Positions 1 to 8,720 of a stretch of 33,192 nucleotides of DNA are shown here, in pieces. The position numbers and the translations under genes were made by a program. The notes beneath the pieces were generated by a model. The model was not told where the DNA came from and searched no databases. It saw only the letters and a program-made list of their open reading frames with translations. The stretch is from Clostridiales bacterium (GTDB lineage: Bacteria; Bacillota; Clostridia; Christensenellales; Pumilibacteraceae), in NCBI GenBank assembly GCA_022508405.1, contig JAFLVI010000014.1, positions 1-33,192 of the forward strand, in the 5' to 3' direction. The first letter of the stretch is position 1; the number at the start of each line of letters is the position of its first letter.

Positions 1-840
1 GACGCGTCGCTTTTTTACGAACCGGAAACATCATCCGCACTCGGCGTTGGTTTCCGTTGCGGATTTTTGGGACTTTTGCACATGGAAATAATAGAGGAGC
101 GGTTGGAACGAGAGTTCGATTTGGATATAATTACGACCGCGCCGGGGGTTGTGTACAAGGTTTATACAAATAGCGGCATGACCGAAGTGACAAATCCGTC
201 CAATCTGCCGCCCGCAGGCGAAATAGATTATATGGAAGAGCCTGTTGTTACGGCGTCAATTTACACGCCGCCGGAATATATCGGTCCCATAATGGACCTT
301 TGTCAGGACAAGCGCGGTGAATTTATCAACATGACATATATAGAAAAAACGCGCGTACTTATCACTTACACAATGCCGCTTAACGAGATAGTTTACGACT
401 TTTTTGACGGGCTGAAAAGCAGATCGCGCGGGTATGCCAGTTTCGATTACGAACAGGCGGGCTACCGTAAGAGCGATTTGGTCAAACTGGATATTATGCT
501 TAACGGCGATATTTGCGACGCGCTCAGTATTATAGTGCACCGCGACAAAGCGTACTCGCGCGGTCGCGCCATGGCGGAAAAGTTAAAAGATGTAATTCCG
601 CGCAAGCTGTTTGAAATTCCCATTCAAGCCGCTATCGGCGGCAAAGTTATCGCCAGAGAAACAATTAAGGCGCTGCGCAAGGACGTTTTGGCAAAGTGCT
701 ACGGCGGCGATGTTACGCGTAAAAAGAAGCTTTTGGAAAAGCAAAAGGAAGGCAAAAAGCGCATGCGTCAATTCGGCACGGTGGAAATTCCGTCCGAAGC
801 GTTTATGTCTGTTCTCAAGCTGGATAACGATAAAAAATGA
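1..840 (+). CDS. lepA: Elongation factor 4 (LepA), 3' part of gene
   Basis: This is the C-terminal 279 residues of LepA/EF4, the ribosome-associated GTPase that back-translocates stalled ribosomes. The frame is open from base 1, so the 5' half, including the GTPase domain, lies outside the window; full-length family members have about 600 residues. The fragment opens in the conserved stretch around [13 protein letters not shown] (domain III), continues through the EF-G domain V-like part ([20 protein letters not shown]) and ends with the LepA-specific C-terminal domain ([26 protein letters not shown], then a Lys-rich helix and [10 protein letters not shown]). Its stop overlaps the start of hemW by four bases (ATGA), so the two are translationally coupled. 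lepA next to hemW and hrcA is the order known from Bacillus. Identification is secure. Confidence 0.97.
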   Translation, partial: DASLFYEPETSSALGVGFRCGFLGLLHMEIIEERLEREFDLDIITTAPGVVYKVYTNSGMTEVTNPSNLPPAGEIDYMEEPVVTASIYTPPEYIGPIMDLCQDKRGEFINMTYIEKTRVLITYTMPLNEIVYDFFDGLKSRSRGYASFDYEQAGYRKSDLVKLDIMLNGDICDALSIIVHRDKAYSRGRAMAEKLKDVIPRKLFEIPIQAAIGGKVIARETIKALRKDVLAKCYGGDVTRKKKLLEKQKEGKKRMRQFGTVEIPSEAFMSVLKLDNDKK

Positions 841-1943
841 CAACGGACGTAGGCAAGAAATACGGCGTTTATATCCATATTCCGTTTTGCAAGGCTAAAT
901 GCAAATACTGCGCGTTTGTATCAACGCCTGATTTTTCGTTGCAAAAATCGTATGTTTCGGCGCTTTTAGGAGAAATTAACCGCTGTCAGCTAAAAGGCAG
1001 TGATGTGGACAGCATTTATATCGGTGGCGGCACGCCGTCTTGCTTGTACAGCGGCGGAATTGCCGAAATTTTGACTGCCGTAAAAAATAATTTTAATGTT
1101 TTGTCCGATGCGGAAATCACCGTGGAATGCAATCCGGAAAGCGTTGATGACGCATTTGCGGATGAGTGTAAGGAAAGCGGCGTAAACAGGATTAGCATGG
1201 GATTGCAGTCGCAATGCACTGTTGTTTTGCTTGCCTCGGGCAGAATTCATACGTTAGAGCAGTACAAAACGGCGATTGACATTTTGTCGCGCCGTTTTGA
1301 TAATATATCGTCGGATATTATCTTGGGTTTGCCGCTTCAGGATATTTCCGATATAGAACAATCCTTAAACTTGATGACCGAACTTAAACACGTTTCGGTA
1401 TATGCGTTGTCTGTCGAACAGGGTACGCCGCTTTATACCGAAGGATATAGCGTCGATGACGATATGATAGCGGACTTTTACGATTGTGCCTGCAAAAAAC
1501 TTATAGGCATGGGTTTTTACCGATACGAAGTAAGTAATTTTGCCAAAATCGGTTACGAAAGCAGGCACAACAACAAGTACTGGAATTGCATGCCTTATAT
1601 CGGTTTCGGCGTTGCGGCGCACGGCTACGACGGCAAACGCACTAGATATAAGCACGGCGATGATATATCTGAATATATTTGTTCGCCGGTGGCTGAAAGC
1701 TACTTGCTTACCGATAGGGATATGTACAACGAGTACGTTATGTTGCGGTTGCGTACGGAAAGGGGAATAGCAATCGACGAATTTAAAAAACGCTTCGGTT
1801 ATGATTTTTGCGAACGTAATGCCGATATTTTGAACAAACTTCAAAGTGAAGGCTTGATTGTATGCGCCGACGGAGCTGTTAAAATTGCGCCTGACAGATT
1901 GTATGTAATGAATTCCATAATAGAGCAGTTGATGCTTGACTGA
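837..1943 (+). CDS. hemW: Radical SAM protein HemW (heme chaperone, HemN-like)
   Basis: The product has 368 residues and belongs to the HemW branch of the coproporphyrinogen oxidase-like radical SAM family. The cluster motif CX3CX2C is at Cys18, Cys22 and Cys25 just after YIHIPFC, followed by the SAM-binding GGGTPS at residues 63-68. HemW proteins in other bacteria bind heme and deliver it to target proteins rather than oxidise coproporphyrinogen, and older annotation calls them HemN. The length is typical and no key residue is missing. The start is the ATG of an ATGA overlap with lepA. The Shine-Dalgarno sequence is weak, consistent with coupling. A sigma-A-type promoter begins inside its last codons and serves the next gene. 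Confidence 0.95.
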   Translation: MTTDVGKKYGVYIHIPFCKAKCKYCAFVSTPDFSLQKSYVSALLGEINRCQLKGSDVDSIYIGGGTPSCLYSGGIAEILTAVKNNFNVLSDAEITVECNPESVDDAFADECKESGVNRISMGLQSQCTVVLLASGRIHTLEQYKTAIDILSRRFDNISSDIILGLPLQDISDIEQSLNLMTELKHVSVYALSVEQGTPLYTEGYSVDDDMIADFYDCACKKLIGMGFYRYEVSNFAKIGYESRHNNKYWNCMPYIGFGVAAHGYDGKRTRYKHGDDISEYICSPVAESYLLTDRDMYNEYVMLRLRTERGIAIDEFKKRFGYDFCERNADILNKLQSEGLIVCADGAVKIAPDRLYVMNSIIEQLMLD

Positions 1944-1964
1944 TTACCGACATTTTGATATAAT
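1936..1964 (+). promoter_or_regulatory. Sigma-A promoter with extended -10, upstream of the DUF3267-like gene
   Basis: TTGACT (1936-1941) and TATAAT (1959-1964) are 17 bases apart, with a TG one base before the -10 element. The expected transcription start, about seven bases after the -10, is at 1971, which is the A of the downstream ATG. The -35 element overlaps the last codons of hemW. Confidence 0.75.
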
Positions 1965-1970
1965 TAAATC

Positions 1971-2546
1971 ATGAAATCCATTTATGATTACAAGGCTGTA
2001 AATAGGTTGGATTTATCCGATCCCAAATTTAAAATGTTGAACAAGCTTAATCTGTTTGCTCTTATTTCCATATTGGCAAGCTGTGCGATAGGCATAATGC
2101 TCAATTATTTTTTGCGAATGTTGGGAGAAGCTGGGGGAATGTACTTTGTATATATTACGTGCGGTGTGGTTTTGTGTTTTATTTATCCGTACGTTCACGA
2201 ATTTGCGCACGCTTTTGCTATCATAATCAGCAGCGGAAAAAAACCGTATATAAAATTCGGTAAATTTGCGGCGTATTGCGGTTCGCCTGATATTATCTTT
2301 TCAAAGGCTAAATATTTTTTTGTGGCGTCATTTCCTTTCTTTTTTTACTGTGGGCTTTTGATTCCGTTTTGTGTGCTGGTGCCTGCTGAATTCTTTGTTT
2401 TGCCGTTTATGCCGCTTATGTACAACGTATTCGGCAGTGTCGCCGATGCTTTTATGATACGAAAAGTTTTGTCTTCGCCCAAGCATGGGGTAGTTGTTGA
2501 TTGCGGAACAGATGTGGTTGTGTACGTCCCCGTGGATGAAGAATAG
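1971..2546 (+). CDS. Predicted membrane zincin peptidase, DUF3267-like
   Basis: The product has 191 residues and is strongly hydrophobic. Predicted membrane segments lie at about 27-48, 57-75, 113-135 and 139-163. The zinc-metalloprotease signature HEFAH (HExxH) sits at residues 76-80 at the end of the second segment, and Asp159 in SVADAF is a candidate third ligand. This layout resembles the DUF3267 family of putative membrane zincins, whose substrates are unknown. It lies between hemW and hrcA, where Bacillus has no extra gene, and may have a membrane-stress role, but that is only inferred from the neighbours. No Shine-Dalgarno sequence precedes the ATG and the mapped promoter would place the RNA 5' end at the ATG, so the message is probably leaderless. 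Family call moderate, function unknown. Confidence 0.8.
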   Translation: MKSIYDYKAVNRLDLSDPKFKMLNKLNLFALISILASCAIGIMLNYFLRMLGEAGGMYFVYITCGVVLCFIYPYVHEFAHAFAIIISSGKKPYIKFGKFAAYCGSPDIIFSKAKYFFVASFPFFFYCGLLIPFCVLVPAEFFVLPFMPLMYNVFGSVADAFMIRKVLSSPKHGVVVDCGTDVVVYVPVDEE

Positions 2547-2608
2547 AATCGCCCAAATAATATGGATATTTATTGTATAACCATGTACATATATTGTATT
2601 TTATAAAA

Positions 2609-2650
2609 ATTGCGCATACAGTTATTGGAATATTGCGCAATATTTTTTTT
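2609..2650 (+). terminator. Probable intrinsic terminator after the DUF3267-like gene
   Basis: ATTGCGCA (2609-2616) pairs with TGCGCAAT (2634-2641) and is followed by eight T (2643-2650). The 17-base loop is long, and the inner part can alternatively fold as the self-complementary AATATTGCGCAATATT. It lies just upstream of the hrcA promoter, so it would insulate that promoter from read-through. Confidence 0.5.
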
Positions 2651-2660
2651 ATAAAAATGA

Positions 2661-2689
2661 TTGACAAAGATACGCTTTTATGGTAAAAT
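2661..2689 (+). promoter_or_regulatory. Sigma-A promoter of the hrcA-grpE-dnaK-dnaJ operon
   Basis: A perfect -35 TTGACA (2661-2666) and a -10 TAAAAT (2684-2689) are separated by 17 bases. Transcription should start near 2696, inside the CIRCE element that follows immediately, the usual arrangement for HrcA-repressed promoters. Confidence 0.85.
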
Positions 2690-2693
2690 TGTT

Positions 2694-2720
2694 TTAGCAC
2701 TCTAGGCTGTAGTTTGCTAA
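2694..2720 (+). promoter_or_regulatory. CIRCE operator (HrcA binding site)
   Basis: The left arm TTAGCACTC (2694-2702) matches the CIRCE consensus perfectly. A nine-base spacer follows, and the right arm GTTTGCTAA (2712-2720) differs from the consensus GAGTGCTAA at two positions. Location over the transcription start of the operon encoding HrcA itself supports autoregulated heat-shock control. Confidence 0.9.
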
Positions 2721-2741
2721 TTTGTGAGCAGGACTGCGTTA

Positions 2742-3830
2742 ATGGGTATGACAGGTAGAAAAGAAAAAATACTCCAAGCCGTGGTAGACGGGTATATAGA
2801 AAACTGCCAACCTGTATCCAGCGCGGAAATTCAGGAAAAACATCTACCCGCATTGTCGTCTGCCACCATCAGAAACGAACTTGCCGCACTCGAGGAAATG
2901 GGGTATTTATCCCAGCCTCACACTTCATCAGGCAGAGTGCCTACTGCGGAAGCGTACAGACTGTACGTGGAAAAGCTTATGCCGCGTCGCAAGCTTACGC
3001 GGTCTGAGCTTAAAATAGTAAAACGGTACTTTAACAAAAAAATCACCGAATTGGACGATGTTCTGAAAAACACGGCAAAGGTAATATCCGAAATTACCAA
3101 TCTTACTTCGGTTGCCTACGTGCAAAACCCCGACAATGCTACAATACTTAATATCCGCATTGTCAGAATAACAAATTCTTCCGCGCTTATAATCATCGTA
3201 ACCAATTTAGGCGTACTCAAAGACGCCACCGTCAATATCGGCAGCGGCGTTACGGACGAATATTGCGATCAGGTTTCGCAGTTTGTTACCGGCGCATTTG
3301 CGGGCTACAAGATAAGCGAGATAAACAGCAAGCCCAATAAAATCGTTAAGCAGGTTAAAAAAGAGTACGAACGGGTTTTTTCCACAATACTTGATATCTT
3401 TAAAAGCTACGCCCACGACGATAACTTTTCGGACATTGTGCTGGAAGGCAGCGCGAAGATACTGGAACAGCCCGAGTACGCAAATCTTAAAAAAGCCAAA
3501 GCAATGTTGGAATTTTTGGACGCAAAGGAAGAGCTGGTGCCTATTTTGCAAAATTCCGACGACATGAACATTACGTTTAAAATAGGCAAGGATAATGAAA
3601 TCCGAGACGGAATGCCGGAATGTGCCATAGTGACCGCGTCATATAATATCGGTGGCGTTACGGTCGGCAACGCCGGCGTCATTGGACCGATCCGCATGGA
3701 TTACTCCAAAGTAGTTTCCGTACTGGACTATTTGTCAAAAACCGTGCAAATGTTGCCCGCCGGCGAAAGCGTTCAGGGTGGCGGCACGGAACAATTAAGT
3801 TCGCCGGTAACTTCCGAAACGGACGAATAA
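2742..3830 (+). CDS. hrcA: Heat-inducible transcription repressor HrcA
   Basis: HrcA represses class I heat-shock genes by binding CIRCE and needs GroE for activity. The product (362 residues from this start) opens with a winged-helix domain of about 75 residues (SSATIRNELAALEEMGYLSQPHTSSGRVPT), followed by the GAF-like and dimerisation regions and a conserved GPIRMDYSKV stretch near the end. A GTG at 2724 is in frame, but it lies three bases past the CIRCE element with no ribosome site. The ATG at 2742 has AGGA at a good distance and gives the usual N-terminus; ATG 2748 is also possible. First gene of the hrcA-grpE-dnaK-dnaJ operon, with its operator at 2694-2720. Confidence 0.96.
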   Translation: MGMTGRKEKILQAVVDGYIENCQPVSSAEIQEKHLPALSSATIRNELAALEEMGYLSQPHTSSGRVPTAEAYRLYVEKLMPRRKLTRSELKIVKRYFNKKITELDDVLKNTAKVISEITNLTSVAYVQNPDNATILNIRIVRITNSSALIIIVTNLGVLKDATVNIGSGVTDEYCDQVSQFVTGAFAGYKISEINSKPNKIVKQVKKEYERVFSTILDIFKSYAHDDNFSDIVLEGSAKILEQPEYANLKKAKAMLEFLDAKEELVPILQNSDDMNITFKIGKDNEIRDGMPECAIVTASYNIGGVTVGNAGVIGPIRMDYSKVVSVLDYLSKTVQMLPAGESVQGGGTEQLSSPVTSETDE

Positions 3831-3852
3831 AATTTTATGAACGGAGGATATA

Positions 3853-4410
3853 ATGGACGATAAGACGAGAGAGCGCACTCGCGAGCTGCCCGGAATAGAG
3901 CTTTCGCAAGACGACTACAAGGCAATGCAAAACCAAATTGCGGCCGTTACGCAACAGCTTAGCGTTGCACAAGCCATTGCGATGAAGGAAAAGGCAAGGT
4001 CGGAGGAGCTTTCTAACTTGGTCAACCGTATGCAAGCGGACTTTGATAACTACCGTAAGCGTATGAACGAAGGCAACAAAAAGCTTAAAGAGGACGGTAT
4101 TTGCGCTGTACTCGAAAAGCTTATCCCGCAGCTTGACGTGTTGAAGTCGGCAATTCAGTCCATCACGGACGAAAAGGTTGCCGAGGGCGTAAAGATGATT
4201 TACCGTCACTTGATGGAAATCCTTACTGCATTCGGTGTGGAAGAGATTCCGGCACTCGGTCAGCAATTTGATCCTAATCTTCATAATGCGGTTATGCAGA
4301 CTAAAACAAACGACCCGACTAAAGTCAATATGGTTGTTGAGGTTTACAACAAAGGCTATAAAATTGGCGATCGTGTAATCAGACACAGCATCGTACGAGT
4401 TGCCAATTAA
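3853..4410 (+). CDS. grpE: Nucleotide exchange factor GrpE
   Basis: The product has 185 residues, the normal GrpE size. It has a long N-terminal coiled-coil helix (about residues 20-95, containing RMQADFDNYRKRM) and a C-terminal beta domain ending in the family signature GYKIGDRVIRHSIVRVAN. GrpE dimers release ADP from DnaK in the DnaK-DnaJ-GrpE cycle. A GGAGG ribosome site lies a few bases before the ATG. It sits between hrcA and dnaK in the expected order, with short gaps and no internal promoter seen. Confidence 0.96.
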   Translation: MDDKTRERTRELPGIELSQDDYKAMQNQIAAVTQQLSVAQAIAMKEKARSEELSNLVNRMQADFDNYRKRMNEGNKKLKEDGICAVLEKLIPQLDVLKSAIQSITDEKVAEGVKMIYRHLMEILTAFGVEEIPALGQQFDPNLHNAVMQTKTNDPTKVNMVVEVYNKGYKIGDRVIRHSIVRVAN

Positions 4411-4456
4411 AGCATATATTACTTAAATAAAAAACAATTTTTGGAGGATTTAATTT

Positions 4457-6256
4457 ATGGGCAAAATCATTGGTATCGACTTAGGTACTACCAATTCGTG
4501 TGTGGCGGTGTTGGAAGGCGGTGAACCCGTTGTTATCCCCAACGCAGAAGGCGGCCGCACAACCCCTTCCGTAGTAGGTTTTGCTAAGGACGGGGAAAGG
4601 CTTGTCGGTCAGGTTGCAAAGCGTCAGGCTGTTGCCAATCCCGACAGAACTATCATCTCTATCAAACGCGATATGGGTACATCCAGAAAGGTCACCATCG
4701 ACAATAAGGGTTACTCTCCGCAGGAGATTTCCGCGATGATCCTTACAAAGCTCAAGAGAGACGCCGAGTCTTATCTTGGAGAACCTGTTACGCAAGCGGT
4801 TATTACTGTTCCGGCGTACTTCAACGACTCGCAGCGTCAGGCGACTAAGGACGCAGGCAAGATTGCCGGTCTTGAGGTTCTGCGCATAATCAACGAGCCT
4901 ACGGCGGCGGCGCTTGCATACGGTCTTGACAAGGGACAGGGCGGCAGCCAAAAGGTATTTATTTACGACCTTGGTGGTGGTACGTTCGATATTTCCATTT
5001 TGGAAATCGGCGACGGCGTATTCGAAGTTATAGCCACTTCGGGTGATACTCGTTTGGGTGGCGACGACTTTGACCAAGTTATCATTGATTACTGCGTACA
5101 GCAGTTCAAAAACGATCAGGGCATCGACCTCAGCAAAGACCGTATGGCAATGCAGCGTCTTAAGGAAGCAGGCGAAAAGGCAAAGATTGACCTTTCCGGC
5201 ACGCAAAAGACCACTGTCAGCTTGCCGTTCATCACGGCGGACGCGACCGGTCCCAAGCACCTTGAATACGAGATTACTCGTGCCAAGTTCGAGGCGCTTG
5301 CTCAAAAGCTTGTAGACCGCTCCATCGAGCTTACCAAAAAGGCTATGGCGGACGCAGGCTATACCAACAACGATATCGACAAGGTTATCATGGTCGGTGG
5401 TTCCACGCGTATTCCCGCCGTTCAGGAAGCTGTTCGCAAGCTTTCCGGTAAGGAGCCGTTTAAGGGCATAAACCCCGACGAATGCGTTGCCGTTGGCGCG
5501 GCTATTCAGGGCGGCGTTCTTGCAGGCGAAGTTAAGGACGTATTGCTCCTTGACGTTACACCGCTTTCGCTCGGTATCGAAACTGTTGGCGGAATATTCA
5601 CAAAGCTTATTCCGAGAAACACCACAATCCCGACCAAAAAGTCGCAGGTGTTCTCCACAGCTACCGATAATCAGCCCTCGGTTGACATTCACGTTTTGCA
5701 GGGCGAGCGCGAAATCGCGGCTCACAACAAAACTCTTGCGCGCTTTGAGCTCGGCGGCATTCCGCCTGCACCGCGCGGCGTACCTCAAATCGAAGTTTCG
5801 TTCGATATCGACGCCAACGGTATAGTCCACGTATCGGCTAAGGATAAAGGCACAGGCAAAGAGCAGCGCGTTACCGTTACCGCTTCTACCAACCTTACCG
5901 AAGCGCAAATCCAGCAGGCTATTAAGGATGCCGAAAACTTTGCGGCAGAGGACGCACAGCGCAAAGAGGTTGTTGATTCCAAGAACCAAGCGGATATGCT
6001 TGTATTCTCTATCGAAAAGTTCTTGCGCGAAAACGGCGACACCATTGCGCCCGAGCAAAAAGAAGAGCTCAACAAGGAAATGGCTAATGTTCGCGAAGTC
6101 ATCAAGACCGACGAGCTTGAAGCTATTCGTGACGCCGTAGAAACGTTGCAGAAGCTTTCCAACGATATCTTCTCCAAGCTCTACGAAAACGGCACTGTTC
6201 CGCCTGAGGAAGACGTTGTAGTCGATAATCCCGAAGTAGTGGACGGCGAAAACTAA
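4457..6256 (+). CDS. dnaK: Chaperone protein DnaK (Hsp70)
   Basis: The 599-residue product is a full-length Hsp70. The nucleotide-binding domain (about 1-360) carries GIDLGTTNS at residues 4-12, the Hsp70 signatures [14 protein letters not shown] and [14 protein letters not shown], and [14 protein letters not shown]-like sequence. The interdomain linker [15 protein letters not shown] follows, then the substrate-binding domain and an acidic C-terminal tail with little Gly or Met. A strong TTGGAGGA ribosome site precedes the ATG. No second CIRCE or promoter is visible in the 46-base gap after grpE, so expression should depend on the hrcA promoter. The 14-bp hairpin after the stop lies between dnaK and dnaJ. 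Confidence 0.98.
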   Translation: MGKIIGIDLGTTNSCVAVLEGGEPVVIPNAEGGRTTPSVVGFAKDGERLVGQVAKRQAVANPDRTIISIKRDMGTSRKVTIDNKGYSPQEISAMILTKLKRDAESYLGEPVTQAVITVPAYFNDSQRQATKDAGKIAGLEVLRIINEPTAAALAYGLDKGQGGSQKVFIYDLGGGTFDISILEIGDGVFEVIATSGDTRLGGDDFDQVIIDYCVQQFKNDQGIDLSKDRMAMQRLKEAGEKAKIDLSGTQKTTVSLPFITADATGPKHLEYEITRAKFEALAQKLVDRSIELTKKAMADAGYTNNDIDKVIMVGGSTRIPAVQEAVRKLSGKEPFKGINPDECVAVGAAIQGGVLAGEVKDVLLLDVTPLSLGIETVGGIFTKLIPRNTTIPTKKSQVFSTATDNQPSVDIHVLQGEREIAAHNKTLARFELGGIPPAPRGVPQIEVSFDIDANGIVHVSAKDKGTGKEQRVTVTASTNLTEAQIQQAIKDAENFAAEDAQRKEVVDSKNQADMLVFSIEKFLRENGDTIAPEQKEELNKEMANVREVIKTDELEAIRDAVETLQKLSNDIFSKLYENGTVPPEEDVVVDNPEVVDGEN

Positions 6257-6274
6257 TTTAATCACGAAATTGCT

Positions 6275-6306
6275 GCAACAGGAGCCAATATTTTGGCTCT
6301 TGTTGC
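6275..6306 (+). other. Long RNA hairpin between dnaK and dnaJ (not a classical terminator)
   Basis: Arms 6275-6288 and 6293-6306 pair over 14 bp with one G-U pair and a TATT loop. It is followed by GGTATTC and not by a T run, so it lacks the mark of an intrinsic terminator. A second, smaller hairpin (GCAATT 6324-6329 with AATTGC 6335-6340) directly abuts the dnaJ ribosome site GGAG at 6341. A role in RNA processing, stability of the dnaK message or tuning of dnaJ is possible. Confidence 0.6.
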
Positions 6307-6350
6307 GGTATTCTATATAAACGGCAATTCCGGAAATTGCGGAGTAGATA

Positions 6351-7466
6351 ATGGCAAAAAATTATTATGAAATACTCGGCGTGAGCAAAACTGCAAACGA
6401 CGACGAGCTTAAATCGGCTTTCCGTAAGCTTGCGCGGCAATATCACCCCGATCTGCACCCCGGCGACGAAGCTGCGGCAAATAAGTTCAAAGAAGTAAAC
6501 GAAGCGTACGAAACGCTTTCCGATCCGCAAAAACGCGCGGAGTACGACACCGCTCAAGCAGGTGGCGGACAGGGCGCACAAGGTGGACCGGGGGGTCACG
6601 GTGGCCCTGGCGGCGCAGGCGGACGCGGCGGCACCTTCTTTGACGAGTTTGTCAATATGTTCGGCAATGATCCTCGCCACCCCGGTGCCAATCCAAACGG
6701 CGGCGATATAAGTCTGAATGTAACACTCACGTTTGAAGAAGCGGCTTTCGGCACGCAAAAAGAGATTACCGTAAACAGGTTTGAGCCTTGCGCGGCATGC
6801 CGCGGCACGGGCGCAAAAGGCGGCACCCAGTTTGTCAAGTGTACCAACTGCGGCGGTCAGGGTAAGGTACGTTTTGCGCAAGAAACCCCGTTCGGCAGGG
6901 TTGTAAGCATGAAGCCGTGTAACGTCTGTGGCGGAAGCGGCAGAATTATCAAGGAGCCTTGTCCAACATGCGGCGGGCGCGGTTCTTTGCGCAAAAATTC
7001 CAATCTGCGCATAACTTTTCCCGCTGGTATCGAGCCCAACCAGATCCTTACAATTCCAAACGAAGGCGAGCGCACCAGAACGGGTGCTAAGGCGGGCAAC
7101 CTTATTCTTAACATCTCCGTATTGCCTCACAAGCTTTTCCGCCGCAAAGGACTTGATCTGCTTGTGGATATTCCCGTTTCTTTTACTCAAGCTATGCTTG
7201 GCGATAAAGTGCTTGTTCCCACGCTCAAGGGCAGTAAAATTGCTTTTACTCTGCCCGAGGGCGCTCAGAGCGGAATGACGTTTAAGCTTAAGGAGCAGGG
7301 ACTTGAAAATCCCAAAAAGCAGCTAAAAGGTGATTTGCTTGTTACAATCGATATAGAATTGCCCAGAAATCTCGATAAAGATCAAAAGAAAAAAATCAAA
7401 GAACTTCACGAAAGCTTTAAACCCGAACAATACGATAAAGCTCGGGAATTTATAACAAAAAAATAA
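6351..7466 (+). CDS. dnaJ: Chaperone protein DnaJ (Hsp40, type I)
   Basis: The 371-residue product has the full type I architecture. The J domain (1-68) has HPD at 32-34, needed to stimulate DnaK ATPase. A Gly-rich linker follows (about 71-95). The zinc-binding domain has four CxxCxGxG repeats at 147-154, 164-171, 190-197 and 204-211, and two C-terminal beta domains bind substrate. The linker is unusual: instead of Gly-Phe repeats it is built of Gly with Gln, Pro, His, Ala and Arg, and phenylalanine only appears at TFFDEF. GGAG lies seven bases before the ATG. In Bacillus dnaJ is followed by prmA; here ackA follows and prmA is 19 kb away. Confidence 0.97.
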   Translation: MAKNYYEILGVSKTANDDELKSAFRKLARQYHPDLHPGDEAAANKFKEVNEAYETLSDPQKRAEYDTAQAGGGQGAQGGPGGHGGPGGAGGRGGTFFDEFVNMFGNDPRHPGANPNGGDISLNVTLTFEEAAFGTQKEITVNRFEPCAACRGTGAKGGTQFVKCTNCGGQGKVRFAQETPFGRVVSMKPCNVCGGSGRIIKEPCPTCGGRGSLRKNSNLRITFPAGIEPNQILTIPNEGERTRTGAKAGNLILNISVLPHKLFRRKGLDLLVDIPVSFTQAMLGDKVLVPTLKGSKIAFTLPEGAQSGMTFKLKEQGLENPKKQLKGDLLVTIDIELPRNLDKDQKKKIKELHESFKPEQYDKAREFITKK

Positions 7467-7485
7467 ATATCAATTTTAGCAAATG

Positions 7486-7510
7486 CCGCCGAATTCACTC
7501 GGCGGTTGTT
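7486..7510 (+). terminator. Weak terminator-like hairpin between dnaJ and ackA
   Basis: CCGCCGA (7486-7492) and TCGGCGG (7499-7505) form a 7-bp GC-rich stem with a six-base loop, followed by TTGTTT. The T run is interrupted, so termination is probably partial. No convincing promoter was seen between it and ackA 20 bases on, so ackA may be read from the heat-shock operon. Confidence 0.5.
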
Positions 7511-7529
7511 TGCGTTTAACGGAGGTTAT

Positions 7530-8720
7530 ATGAAGATACTTGTTATAAACGCAGGTAGTTCATCACTAAAATATCAGCTTATCGAAACGGAAACGCAGGC
7601 CGTATTGGCAAAAGGCGTTTGCGAGCGTATCGGCATGGACGGATCTGTTCTTAAGCATACCGGCAAAACCAAAGTGGAAATCAATGAAAAAATGCCCACT
7701 CATAAGGAAGCGATAAAGTATGTTTTGGACGCGCTTGTCAGTCCCGAATACGGCGTTATTTCCGCAATGTCGGAGATTGCGGCTGTCGGTCACAGAGTAT
7801 TACATGCGGGCGAAAACTTTAAAGATTCCGTTCTTGTCACGCCCAAAACGCTTAAGCTAATCGAAGAGAATACAGACCTTGGGCCGCTTCACATGCCTGC
7901 CAATATTATGGGAATTAAGGCGTGTCAGGAAGCTATGCCTAACGCGCCAATGGTTGCGGTGTTTGATACTACGTTCCACGCAACTATGCCCGAGTATGCT
8001 TATATGTACGGCATTGACTATAACGATTACAAAAAGTACAAGGTGCGTAAATACGGATTTCACGGCACGAGCCATGCATACGTATCGGGCAGGGCTTCTT
8101 CGCTTTGCGGCACCGAAAAGATAAAAACTGTTGTATGCCATCTAGGCAACGGCGCAAGCATAAGCGCTGTTAAGGACGGCAAGTGTGTAGATACTTCCAT
8201 GGGCTTGACTCCGCTCGAAGGGCTTATTATGGGTACGCGCAGCGGCGATATCGATCCTGCCGTAATGGAATACCTAATGGGCAAAAAGGGCTGCGACGTG
8301 CATGAAATGACCAATTACCTTAACAAAAAGTGCGGAGTTTTAGGCATAAGCGGCGTCAGTTCGGACTTCCGCGATTTGGAAGCAGCGGCAAATAGCGGCA
8401 ACCCCAGAGCTCAGCTTGCACTGGATATGTTTAGCTATCGCGTTAAAAAGTACGTAGGATCGTACGCCGCGGTAATGGGCGGGCTTGATTGTTTGGTGTT
8501 TACAGGCGGTATAGGCGAACATACTGTGTGCGTTAGAGAAGCCGTTTGCAATAATATGGAATTTTTGGGAATAAAACTCGACAAAGCCAAAAATGCAAAT
8601 CCGCCTCGCGATGAAGAAGTGCTTATTTCCGCGCCCGACTCCAAAGTCAAGGTGTATATTATTCCCACTAATGAAGAGCTGTACATTGCACGCGAAACGT
8701 TAAAGCATAAAGACGATTGA
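7530..8720 (+). CDS. ackA: Acetate kinase
   Basis: Acetate kinase converts acetyl phosphate and ADP to acetate and ATP, the last step of fermentative acetate formation; its partner Pta is encoded at 25610. The 396-residue product starts MKILVINAGSSSLKYQL, the family's N-terminal signature, and has VGHRVLHAG, YGFHGTSHAYV and the phosphate-binding LGNGASI and TGGIGEH segments. An upstream in-frame ATG at 7506 exists, but the GGAGG at 7521-7525 fixes the ATG at 7530. The 3' end overlaps the comF-like gene by four bases. ackA is usually next to pta in clostridia; here they are 17 kb apart on the same strand. Confidence 0.97.
   Translation: MKILVINAGSSSLKYQLIETETQAVLAKGVCERIGMDGSVLKHTGKTKVEINEKMPTHKEAIKYVLDALVSPEYGVISAMSEIAAVGHRVLHAGENFKDSVLVTPKTLKLIEENTDLGPLHMPANIMGIKACQEAMPNAPMVAVFDTTFHATMPEYAYMYGIDYNDYKKYKVRKYGFHGTSHAYVSGRASSLCGTEKIKTVVCHLGNGASISAVKDGKCVDTSMGLTPLEGLIMGTRSGDIDPAVMEYLMGKKGCDVHEMTNYLNKKCGVLGISGVSSDFRDLEAAANSGNPRAQLALDMFSYRVKKYVGSYAAVMGGLDCLVFTGGIGEHTVCVREAVCNNMEFLGIKLDKAKNANPPRDEEVLISAPDSKVKVYIIPTNEELYIARETLKHKDD

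Noticed and set aside
4481-6265. 594-codon open frame antisense to dnaK
   Set aside because: It mirrors a highly expressed gene with strong codon bias, is rich in Arg, Asn and Val runs typical of shadow frames, resembles no family and has no ribosome site.
6258-7190. 310-codon open frame antisense to dnaJ
   Set aside because: Shadow of the Gly- and Cys-rich dnaJ frame; no start signal and no recognisable domain.
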